Part shown: one piece after another, positions 44,998-54,706 of the stretch | How positions within the stretch are numbered: the stretch's first letter is position 1 | How the letters are laid out: each line of letters begins with the position of its first letter | Assembly: GCA_942159475.1 (NCBI GenBank) | Contig: OW804096.1 | Span: 124,982,941 to 125,046,940, forward strand | DNA from: Sthenelais limicola | Taxonomy: Eukaryota > Annelida > Polychaeta > Phyllodocida > Sigalionidae | Direction of reading: 5' to 3' | DNA: 64,000 nt | Translations under genes and position numbers: made by a program | The notes under the pieces: generated by a model | Databases searched by the model: none | Told to the model about the DNA's origin: nothing | Seen by the model: only the letters and a program-made list of their open reading frames with translations

Positions 44998-47900
44998 ATG
45001 GAAGCTGAGGCCACCGTCGCAGAAGCTCTTAATGGCATCGCTCAAGCCAATTTGGGAGGTGTTGTCGACAACGCCGAATGGCGTAACCTCATCGAAGAGT
45101 ATTTTGTGTTCAACGAGGAAACAGAGACGGTGGAATCTGACTCAGATGGAGAACCAGACGTCCCTGATCAGCCTGAAACTCCGGAGACGAACGAAGAAGA
45201 AGTTGAGGAAGCATCAGAACCTATTCTTATTATTGATCACATGCAGGCAGTCGTGGACAAGGAACGTGAAAAGTGCTCCACGTTTCGGTAAGTGTTGGTG
45301 CTCTGCAGCCATCTTTTCTATCGTGTGTGTTGACATGCTGGGGGACACGATCTGAAAACTATGCTATGTACATCCCTGGAAATCATTCCAAATCTATAAT
45401 CCAATGCTGTTATATGTGCTAGATACCTTGTGGGTATATTTAGAGGTTCTAAAATTTAATTGGTGTATGTTTTAAGTCGCATGGTGTTGTTCGTGCGTGA
45501 GGAGTTTAAGGCCCTCGAGATCTGGGGAGTAGCTATTTACTTGGGACGTCTGAGATTCCTTACTCGTCTCGTGTGGAATGTAGGGTTAAAAATACATTGT
45601 TTGTTTGTGTCATTATGGGCAAATTAAAATCTAGGATTTTGTCCATTTCAGATGTAACTGCCGATTGTTTAACGGCGGGCCATGCATAGACCAGTTCACT
45701 GTGGAACAGCGCATCTCTCATCGGTCGGAACATGACCAAATCCATCGAGGTAATTTCAAAATAATGTTTTTCTCTATTGCCTCATTGCCCATACATGCCT
45801 GTATAATACTCATTCAGTATTTTAATCAGTATTTTAAGCTGTAGCTTGTTAAATAATGAGGACACGTCCTACCCAATTACATAGGATAACTAATTACGTA
45901 GGATAACTGTAGGGACTCAGACTAAGATTGGTGTCGGTGATATTAGTCAGTCACAAATTCATTTTTACATTATTGTTATACTGTCGTTTCAGATGAGCTC
46001 GACATGGCACTCTTTGGCGTTTTCAATACTGTTACTGACAACAGTGATCGATGCAGTCCAACCAAGAAGGGGCGCCAGTGGAAGGGAGAGAGAAAACACC
46101 CAAAGAGCCACTACAGGATGCATAACAAGCCTATTTGCAAAGCTACCTTTAAATTCCTTTACAAGTGAGTGTTATCATGAATCTTGTGGTGCCCATTAAT
46201 ACTGAACATTAGATAGCTATTCATAATAACATGATTATTTGCTAAGAATCAATATTTTGGTATTGTCATTTTAAGATCCTGCATTATGTTCAATTTCTTC
46301 CTTTGTCAACGATTAAATTATTATTAATTATTTTTTCTATTTCTTTTCTCTCCCTTCACTTCTAGGATTAGCCAAAACTTGCTGACAGTTTTGCTAAAAT
46401 CCTTCGCTGAGGATGGTCTGGTCACTCGTTCACGACAGGGTGGTGGTCACCGTGCTGTGAGGTCTTTGCCAATAGATGACCTGAAGAACACTATCAACTT
46501 CATCACATCTTATGCCGAAACACATGCTCTTGTCTTGCCAGGCAGAGTATCTTCTCACCACAGAGACGACATCTTAATTCTCCCCTGCCGTTCTACAAAA
46601 GCTGAAGTTCATCGTCTTTACACACAAGCCATGCAAGAGACTGGCAATAGGGCTGTTGCCTACTCCACTTTTGGTCATTTATGGCGCAAGTATCTTCCTA
46701 AAATAGTCACAAGTCGTCCCATGACAGACCTCTGCTGGGAGTGCCAGCGTAATAACAGAGACATTTCCTGTAGTAGTAATTTACCTGATGTTGTGAAAGC
46801 TGCCAAGTTAAAGAAACAGCAGAAACATTTAGACAGTGTAACCGCCGAAAGAACTCTTTATCAGAAATTTTGTGCTGATGCAAAAGAAGCGTACAGAGAC
46901 AATGGTGAACCCCCCCTTGGCAAACATGCCCCTTGCTCATGTGACATTCGAGTACATCTCAGTTTTGACTTTGCACAACAAGTGCATTTACCTTCTTACC
47001 CGATGCAACCAGGTCCCCTTTATTTTCTCACCCCGAGGAAGGTAGGCCTGTTCGGTATTTGCATGGAAGGAATGCCTAGACAAGTTAACTACCTTATAGA
47101 TGAGAGCCATTGCACCAGTAAGGGGTCAAATGCAGTTATTTCTTATCTGAATCATTACTTTGAAAACTATGGTCTGGGGGAGAAAGATTTAGATCTTAAC
47201 TGTGACAATTGTAGTGGCCAGAACAAGAACCGGTATGTTTTGGCCTATTTGATGTGGCGTGTCCTTACTGGAAGGCACAGGTCTATTACACTTAACTTTT
47301 TGATTACTGGGCACACTAAGTTTGCCCCCGACTGGTGCTTTGGTCTCTTGAAAAAACAATTTCGTCGGGACAACGTTTCTTCTCTTCAGCAATTAAAAGC
47401 CAGTGTGCAGCGCAGTACGCCAGGGGGGGTCAACCAGGCCCAACTTGTAGGTGATGAAAGGGGTACTGTTTTTGTTCCATTGTACGACTGGCAGGCATTC
47501 CTGTCACCTTTCTCCAAATCTTTTCCAGGTATCAAAGGGTATCATCATTTTGAATTTTCTAGTGACAAACCTGGTGTTATTTCTTTCAGGCCATTTGTAG
47601 GCCCTGAAGATAGTGGTACTTTTAAAATGCTTACTGTTGATGTGGGTGATGTCCCTCAGGACAACCCACCCATTGTACCTTCTCCTGGACTGTCTGCATA
47701 CAGACAGTGGTATCTTTTTAATTCTATTCGTGATTTTTGTACCGAAGAAACCAAAGACATTATGTGCCCCAAACCAACTGTACCTGAAGAAGGGCCAGGG
47801 AGGGGGGGGGGGGATGGCTACATTGTACAGGCTCCTGCAGTCGCCCCAGTAAGAGGTAGAGGGAGGGGAAGTGGAAGGGCTAGAGGAAGAGGGAGGGGTA

Positions 47901-48223
47901 GAGGAAGGGGAAGGGGAAGGGAGAGGGAATCTTCTTCTGATGAATCATTAGAATTAGATGGTGATGAATCTTCTGAGGAGGAGGAGGAGGAGGAACCTCA
48001 AGAGGAACCTCAAGCTAGGGGTAGGGGTAGGGGTAGGGGTAGGGGTAGGGGTAGGGGTAGAGGAACAGTAAGGGGAAGGGGCAGGGTAAGGGAATCTTCA
48101 GAATCTTCTTCGGATGGGGAGGTTGCACCTCCTCCAGCAAAGAGAGGTAGGGGGAGGGGGAGGGGAAATGTTGAGCAACGCCGGCCAGGGAGGGGTAGGG
48201 GTAGGGGTAGGGGTAGGGGCTGA
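44998..48223 (+). CDS. DUF7869-like putative transposase with RG-rich tail
   Basis: Four exons: 44998-45287, 45652-45749, 45993-46164, 46366-48223; phases close to 805 residues. An upstream in-frame ATG at 44836 would add 54 residues. The N-terminus is acidic (ETETVESDSDGEPDVPDQPE). Exon 2 has CNCRLFNGGPC, then HRSEHDQIHRDELDMALFGVF and a basic stretch leading to ICKATFKFLYKISQNLL. The core matches, from recollection, the family of invertebrate and fish transposon-like proteins with LPGR, RPMTDLCWECQ, and a DUF7869 RNase-H-like block: DFAQQ (about residue 388), CDNCSGQNKNR (about 467) and GHTKFAPDWCFG (about 500-510), whose acidic residues are candidate catalytic positions. The tail from about residue 680 is RG repeats broken by an acidic serine stretch, perhaps for nucleic-acid binding and nucleolar targeting. 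Poly(A) signal at 48391-48396. Transposase function is inference from its location inside the element. Confidence 0.88.
47795..48220 (+). repeat. purine-rich GGGGTA/GGAGGG repeat within the transposon gene
   Basis: The RG-rich tail is encoded by degenerate hexamers, including a pure run of AGGGGT units at about 48016-48060 and another at about 48190-48220. A run of about 12 G lies at 47803-47814. The sense strand is G-rich and can form G-quadruplexes; such runs are also slippage-prone. Confidence 0.85.
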
Positions 48224-49398
48224 CTGCTATTTTATTGATTTTATTACTGATTTTATTACTGATTTTATTACTGGTGAATACTGTTGTACATTTTGTTTTG
48301 TTAGAATGAATAGGTGTGTTATCATGTATATATTGCAAGCACTGCACCAAAGAATTTTGTACAGAATTATTATACTCGTGTTAACAGGGTAATAAAATAA
48401 AAAATATTAAATGAAATGCACTGATTTTTTTATATATTGTGGCCCTACTAGTCTATAATACCTGCCCCAAATCTGAGAAAAATCCAATCATATGAACTGG
48501 TCATTTTGCATGACGACGCGTCCGACATAAATCCCACAAAAGTCTCCTAGAAATGTATTTTGCCCAAATTTCACCCAATTTTCATCGCGCGATAAAATGA
48601 TAAGTTACTAAGTAAATGAACTGAATTTGGTATATGTTATGGCTATGGCAGTTAGTAAAGTGTGTCCCAAATTTCATAGAAATCGCTTGATAACAAATGC
48701 CCGTAACCAAGGATGGCGCGCCGAAGGTCACTCGCCGAACTTAAACAGGCTGTATCTCAGTTTCCGGCTCCTCCAGTAACCGCGTCCCTTAAATACTCAC
48801 CGCAACCATAGAATTATACCCAATAGGCCTAAAATTAAGCTCTATACATCATTGGAAAGCTCTTTCCTGCTGCTTACCCATCCAATAGCTAACTCCAAAA
48901 TCGATTTGGCCGACATGGGACTCATTTTGATGGAGCGGATCTCATATGGTATGCCTAACCAGTGCGATCGTAGAGCTGTAGGCCTATAATTACCGTAAAT
49001 AAAAATGTATTTCAACAAGAATTTTTTGTTCTATATTTGGGGCAACTCAATGATTTACTCGAGGAATCTATTTCCTCACTTAATTCATCAGAAGTTGTAA
49101 TATCCATAATCATCTATATGTATATCGGTTTGTTGGTGCAGAAAAAAACAAGTGTAACATATGCATATGATGTGGATCTTTATTACCAAGATTGAAAACA
49201 TTTTCAGTCCTCGGCTGTTGATTGTAAACATACCAGGCATTGTTTCACCAAATGTCCAAGATGTACTTATCATTGCTGACGTGGTGGTGCTGTAATCGGA
49301 AAGTGGCAATTGATATAAATAATACTAACCCCGTGATTACCAGACCAATTGGATATTTGAAAGTTCATTGGAAACAACAATAATCAATTATTATCCTC

Positions 49399-50063
49399 CG
49401 AGTTGGGGGATAGGAGTCCCGCCACAGATTGTGATCATACATCACTCGGCTCCTCGAAAATGGAACTCAATATAATCTTAAATTCTTATAATCAATATCT
49501 CGATATTATTAATTTTTCCCATTGGAATTCCCATTGTTCATTTTTAAGAGTGTGTATTTTTTTCTAATAGGCCTATTCAAAAATAATTATTGTTCCCAAA
49601 TGTTCAACATATGGTATGCCTAACCAGTGCGATCGTAGAGCTGTAGGCCTATAATTACCGTAAATAAAAATGTATTTCAACAAGAATTTTTTGTTCTATA
49701 TTTGGGGCAACTCAATGATTTACTCGAGGAATCTATTTCCTCACTTAATTCATCAGAAGTTGTAATATCCATAATCATCTATATGTATATCGGTTTGTAG
49801 GTGCAGAAAAAAACAAGTGTAACATATGCATATGATGTGGATCTTTATTACCAAGATTGAAAACATTTTCAGTCCTCGGCTGTTGATTGTAAACATACCA
49901 GGCATTGTTTCACCAAATGTCCAAGATGTACTTATCATTGCTGACGTGGTGGTGCTGTAATCGGAAAGTGGCAATTGATATAAATAATACTAACCCCGTG
50001 ATTACCAGACCAATTGGATATTTGAAAGTTCATTGGAAACAACAATAATCAATTATTATCCTC
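49399..50063. repeat. 665-bp tandem duplication, copy 2 (empty target site)
   Basis: Directly abuts copy 1 (junction CCTC/CGAGTT). It contains the uninterrupted site CAACATATGGTATGCC with TATG at 49610-49613, where copy 1 carries the transposon. Confidence 0.9.
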
Positions 50064-50284
50064 CAACTAATAGTTTTGGTACTTCCCACTGATCTTACAG
50101 CGAAACATAAAACAATGAAGGGATCTTGACATTTGCATTAATGGCTCTGAAATAACTCATATATTACAATGGAATAGTTACGATAATAACAATAAAAAAT
50201 CAATTCCAATCTTACCCCGATAATATCGTTATCAATTGCTCATTAAGTTTAAAAGTATAATATCGTTATTAATTGCTAATTAAG
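50064..50284. other. short spacer downstream of the two-CBM14 gene
   Basis: AT-rich sequence with two near-identical AATATCGTTATCAATTGCTC-like segments at about 50222-50245 and 50262-50282. It probably contains the 3' UTR of the adjacent - strand gene. Confidence 0.5.
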
Positions 50285-51934
50285 TTAAAAAGTTGACGTA
50301 CTGCAAGTCCTGCTCGTGTAGTTGCATTTCTTGAGGAGGTCATCCCACACCAGCTTGGCAGGGCAGTCTCGGTAATACCTGATTTGGCCAGCCACACACG
50401 TGTTGTAGCCGATACAGCGAGAGCAGGACTGGTAGTCTCCATCAGCCAAGCCATTGCAGGTCCTAATGCACCTAGGTCCTGTACCAGTTCCAGCATCTGT
50501 GAAACAGTAATTATTTTGTGATTATTATGGTATGTGTGTGGTGTTAAATGTCAATAATTATATTATATAGAATTTTTAACAAATACTGTTTTAGAACTAA
50601 ATCTTGAATATACCATAATTTATATTATAGAAACGGTATTGGTAATAAAGTTCGGGCTGTGCATGATGCAAATGGCAATCAAACAGATGAATACATTACA
50701 GTGTGTTGTGTCTTGGAAGTTCAAATCCGAAACCTCAAAATTAATATCATTTTTATAAAACCAGATTACACTGAAGTAAGATTCCCCTTCCATAAGTCCC
50801 CACCATACGATTGGTATGACATTGCATTTATTCTTCTATTATTTCGGGTGGTACTCACTGCATGTCCTGCTGTTGTAGTTGCATCTCTTCAAAACATCGT
50901 CCCAAACCAATCCCGCGGGGCAATCCCTCACGTATTTTACTTTACCAGCAACACAGGAGACGAAGCCCTTACATCCATAGCACGACTGGTAATTACCATC
51001 AGCTAGGCGTTCACATGATCTTATACACCTGATACCAGTTGACCGATCTGTGAAATGCCAAATATAAGTTCAGGAATCTTGTGCTAACTTTTCCGGTGCT
51101 TCTTGTACACTGTGTTAATTATAATGTCCTTTATATATCTTCGATGTAATCTTGATTCACTATTACTTAAGTATTTCTTCCTTCTTTGTTTTCACTGTAT
51201 GTATTTTTCGGTCGATAAACGGCAGCCTGAGGGCTCCATGAACTATTTTTTAAGGTGTTGAGGTTATAATGGGGTTTGCTTACATGGCCGTAAACTCTTT
51301 CAGGGTATTAGGTCATAACATATCTGGCAATTAAAATTCTCAATACTGACACGAGTTTTATCCAGAAAAAAATGTACTAAATTGTAATTACCTGAATATG
51401 TTTCAGATACGCTGGCATGCGCCACGGCAAGGACCTGTCAATCAAAATGTTTTTATTATTAATCAAAACAATTGAAATAATTCATACATTCAGAATACTC
51501 AATAAATTTGTGATCTTATTCCAAAAATGTGTTTATATTAAGAATTATTCGATCACTGGGCAATGACAAGTACCAGTGCCTACCTATAACCAGCCCAATA
51601 TTATAGCAAGAACATACGAGGAGAATATATAGGCCCCCAAAGACGCGATACTTTGCTATTCTTGCTTTTATTCCATGATTCTTACCCTAAAACAACTTTA
51701 TTTGCATTAATTTCATCAAACTGTGTTATCCTTATACGGTCGTGACGTCACTGTACAATACAATCTAATACAGTGAGTTTATATTGTACACCTTGTGAGC
51801 GGCAAGTATATCGATTATATTGTACGCTCACGGCCAAATCATGGAATAAATCATGTGAACATAATTATGATGGACTGTACAAAGTACTAAAGACTGCTAC
51901 TTACCACACAAATAAGTACTGCTATTGTTTGCAT
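50285..51934 (-). CDS. small secreted protein with two peritrophin-A (CBM14) domains
   Basis: Four exons in transcript order: 51934-51905, 51434-51392, 51047-50859, 50496-50285; phases close to 157 residues. The signal peptide is split over exons 1-2 (MQTIAVLICVVLAVAHA). Exons 3 and 4 each encode one chitin-binding type-2 domain. Domain 1 reads CIRSCERLADGNYQSC...CVAGKVKYVRDC, then CPAGLVWDDVLKRC and NYNSRTC. Domain 2 is its duplicate, CIRTCNGLADGDYQSC...DCPAKLVWDDLLKKC, NYTSRTC. Both keep the family's C-x12-C-x6-C ending and the aromatic/VWDD core. It likely binds chitin in an extracellular matrix or gut lining. A TATA-like CTCTATATAA lies about 45 bp upstream of the start codon (51981-51990). 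The ORF extends a few residues past the last Cys (STSTF). Confidence 0.92.
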
Positions 51935-51978
51935 CTTGAGGCGAATGTTTCTCTGTTACTTGTTTCGGCTTACAGAGA

Positions 51979-51990
51979 TATTATATAGAG
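51979..51990 (-). promoter_or_regulatory. TATA box of the two-CBM14 gene
   Basis: On the - strand CTCTATATAATA lies about 45 bp before the start codon at 51934, leaving room for a transcription start some 20 bp before the ATG. Assigned from sequence and spacing only. Confidence 0.5.
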
Positions 51991-53655
51991 GCGCATCTAT
52001 GAGATAACATCCTTATCGACTGTCATCCACCTGGTCATTACTGGCCTTTTCGCGGACTCTTAAAGACGTCATCAATCGGAATGTGGGCCCACCCTTTGTT
52101 TGTTATCTCGATCGTAGTCAGCATAATTATTTGTAAGTGCTAGCCCGCCAATGAATTGCGCAAGATAGGCTTTTATCAGAATATATTATTATTATATAAT
52201 GGGCATGTTTTTTTGTATAATTATTTTTATTATGATATCACCTTTTTATTGTATATTTTTATATTATTCGGGGTGAAAATTTCGGTAAATTAAATTTTAG
52301 CGCCAGTGAAATCACCTATAGTTCCTGAAGACTGATAAATAATATCCACCGTCTCTGATTTCTTTTGTAAATAAAAATAAGAGACTACCCATGTTATTTG
52401 CAACTAAACCTTATCGGATGAATTGTCCTCTTCTGGAAAGTGAATTATTAGACAGATCTGTGAACAATGTGGTAGGAATTTAATAATGATATAATTCCAA
52501 AGCATTGGTGGCGCCCCCTACCCCCTGTACCAGGTAGCTGCTCACCCACAATCCCACCTACTTCCTTCTTCTCCAAAACCTAATACACTCCACTACATAT
52601 TTAAAACTTAATTTCCCACCCACCCCACCCAACATTACCTCGCACTACCTCGGTACACTATCTATCCATCATATTACTTTATACACATTATATAACAATA
52701 AGTCTACCTATATTATTGTGTAATTCCCCTCCACATTTATTCTTACTTATCATTAATTATAACTCTCAAACTTCAAAAAAATCAAAACTTTATTATCATT
52801 ATTTCTTAAAACATTTTATACTTATAAAATTTTAACAACAAAAATTAAAATGTTGTTGCCCGAGTGTCGCCTCTGTTTCATATATTCATATCTCAATTCT
52901 TAATATATTTGGGAAGCTCGAATGATTTTTTTATTACTAGTTAACGTGTCCAATTCGACACTTCTGTATTGTGAGTCGAGAAAAACTGAAGTAATATGAT
53001 TGACTAAGTGCCCGAGGCGGTGCGAGAAGGAATTGGTGGAGGAGGTCCCTGCGTACCTTTATATACATGTTAAGAAATACTTGCATGGATGATAGCATTG
53101 TTAGGAACCAGTGGATGATTATACAGTGGCCAAACCTTGGAACTTAAAGTATCTCATACAGTCAATGTTCGACTATACGCACTTGTAAAATGATTTGAGT
53201 TGAGTCAGCATTCAGCCTGGATAGCGATTGGAAGTTTTCTCTCCCTCTCATTCTCGCCAGTTAACCCCTGTTTATATTTACTTATTATTTGCTTCTGGCC
53301 TTGAAAACAATGATAAGCATGCGAAAATTAATGTAATTTCAATATAATTAATGAAATTAATAATAATTAATAAAAATACCCCAACTTTTAAACTTGTCAT
53401 AAAACGCCTCAGTTCTCAATAGAATTACTATAAATATGACTGTTTTCAGGTGTTTCTTGTATGCTGGGCATATTATTTGTTTTCAGCAAGCTGGATATCT
53501 TTATTTAGATGAAACATTATATATTTAGATGAAACTTGAGGATTTTTATTGTTTACAAAAAGATTTTATTTAAACTGGGTTTACATGGTCTTCGGTTGAG
53601 GTTTTCGCATGGCATTTATTATGTCATGTGAACGTGTGCCACATCTTTGTTATTT
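51991..53655. other. intergenic, nothing recognised
   Basis: AT-rich sequence with a pyrimidine-rich, CCACCC-containing stretch at about 52510-52640. No exon, RNA gene or transposon terminus was identified. Confidence 0.5.
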
Positions 53656-53890
53656 GGGTCGGATTTTCAGAAAATGTACAATTAGCAGCTGTACATATTT
53701 AGGAAATTCTGCTACATTAGGCTGCAATTTGGTCAATACTAGTTAAATTCGAGTATATTCGGCATTGCAGTGATTCCAGCAATCTGCTTGGTTAGCTTGC
53801 ACTGTATTTTGAACTTTATTTTCGACTGAAATATGGGTTATTTGAGAGGATTGGTGAAGGTGAATTGTACATTTTCTGAAAATCTGACCC
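53656..53890 (-). mobile_element. 235-bp MITE, copy 2
   Basis: Same family and the same 235-bp length as 12700-12934, in the opposite orientation. The terminal repeats GGGTC(A/G)GATTTTCAGAAAA and complement are flanked by ATTT on both sides (53652-53655 and 53891-53894), a second independent 4-bp target duplication. The interior carries matching segments (GGCTGCAATTTGGTCAATAC, AGATTGCT-type and TTTGAACTTTATTTTCG) in inverse order. Non-coding. Confidence 0.85.
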
Positions 53891-53894
53891 ATTT

Positions 53895-54664
53895 GGGTTT
53901 CCCGAGAGATCTGCTACAAGGTAAAACGCCTGGTTATTTATAACTGTATAATAATGAAAATAAAAGAAATAAAACATAAATTTAAAACATGTATTCAATA
54001 CACTCTCCCAATCACTTTCCTATACTCTCCCAATCGCAAATACAACACAATTGACGTCAGCAACAAATGAATAAATGGCTAGAGTTATGTAGTGTGGTTC
54101 TTGGCCCATCGGAGGTAATTGAGTCATCCTTCTTTGTCAAAAGTTCCCTTCGTGTGAAGTGTGAATGGACAGGTAGAGTGAATTTAAATGCCAGAACTAT
54201 GACCACAAATCAAACGTTTGGCTCATTAGTGTATTGTTGAAGTCAGCATTATCAAACATTTACTTCCTCTACCACCAGCCATTGTTGGTACACACCGAAG
54301 AAATACAATATTCTTGAATGGTCAGCTCCAGGTTAAACATGATATGAACATGTATATCTCAAAATTCATTCGATTGATTTTTCTTTTCTCATTCTGATGT
54401 TGCCATCAACCGAGAGTTAGTGGATTACCTCTTCATATAGCCCGGGCAGAGGGAATACTGTAAACATATTAATGTTCACGCAGTATTTATTTTCGCTGTG
54501 TGAGACTCCCTTGCTGCGCGAATTTAAATCCACGCGAAAAGGCGTCCAAGCACTTAAGTTACTGCGCGAAAATTTATCTGCGTGAAAATAAACACGTTTA
54601 CAGTAGTTATTTTGATAGATAGATAGATAGATAGATAGATTGATAGAAAGACAGACAGACAGAC

Positions 54665-54706
<42 letters not shown>

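Larger units (their letters stand above)
44370..48944 (+). mobile_element. 4.6-kb DNA transposon with DUF7869-like gene
   Basis: Termini are imperfect inverted repeats: left TGAGGCGATTCATCAAAAAG with GAGTCCCATGTCGGC, right complement TGAGATCCGCTCCATCAAAA with TGAGTCCCATGTCGGC. Both start TGAG and share CATCAAAA-GAGTCCCATGTCGGC. Flanking TATG (44366-44369, 48945-48948) is a 4-bp target duplication, confirmed by the single TATG in the empty site of copy 2. The element carries one spliced gene on the + strand plus about 0.6 kb of 5' and 0.7 kb of 3' non-coding sequence. All exons are open and splice sites intact, so it may be autonomous. The superfamily is not assigned; the length of the inverted repeat and a 4-bp duplication are the observable criteria. 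Confidence 0.88.
44155..49398. repeat. 665-bp tandem duplication, copy 1 (interrupted by transposon)
   Basis: Begins CGAGTTGGGGGATAGGAGTC and ends TTATTATCCTC. After removing the inserted element (44370-48944) and one 4-bp target duplication, the length is 665 bp by my count, exactly that of copy 2 at 49399-50063. Only a few substitutions separate the copies, for example CGGATTGTG versus CAGATTGTG and TTGGTGCAG versus TAGGTGCAG, so the duplication is young. No gene is recognised in the unit; a 73-codon - strand ORF is present in both copies but unsupported. Confidence 0.9.

Noticed and set aside
47189..48060. AGGGGT runs as a telomere-like repeat
   Set aside because: They lie in frame inside a spliced gene and encode RG repeats with interruptions; position and codon structure explain them.
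48015..48350. - strand ORF rich in Pro-Tyr
   Set aside because: Antisense shadow of the RG-repeat coding region of the transposon gene.
49088..49974. Pair of near-identical 73-codon - strand ORFs as a duplicated gene
   Set aside because: Their identity follows from the recent 665-bp duplication; no signal peptide, domain or splice evidence supports coding.
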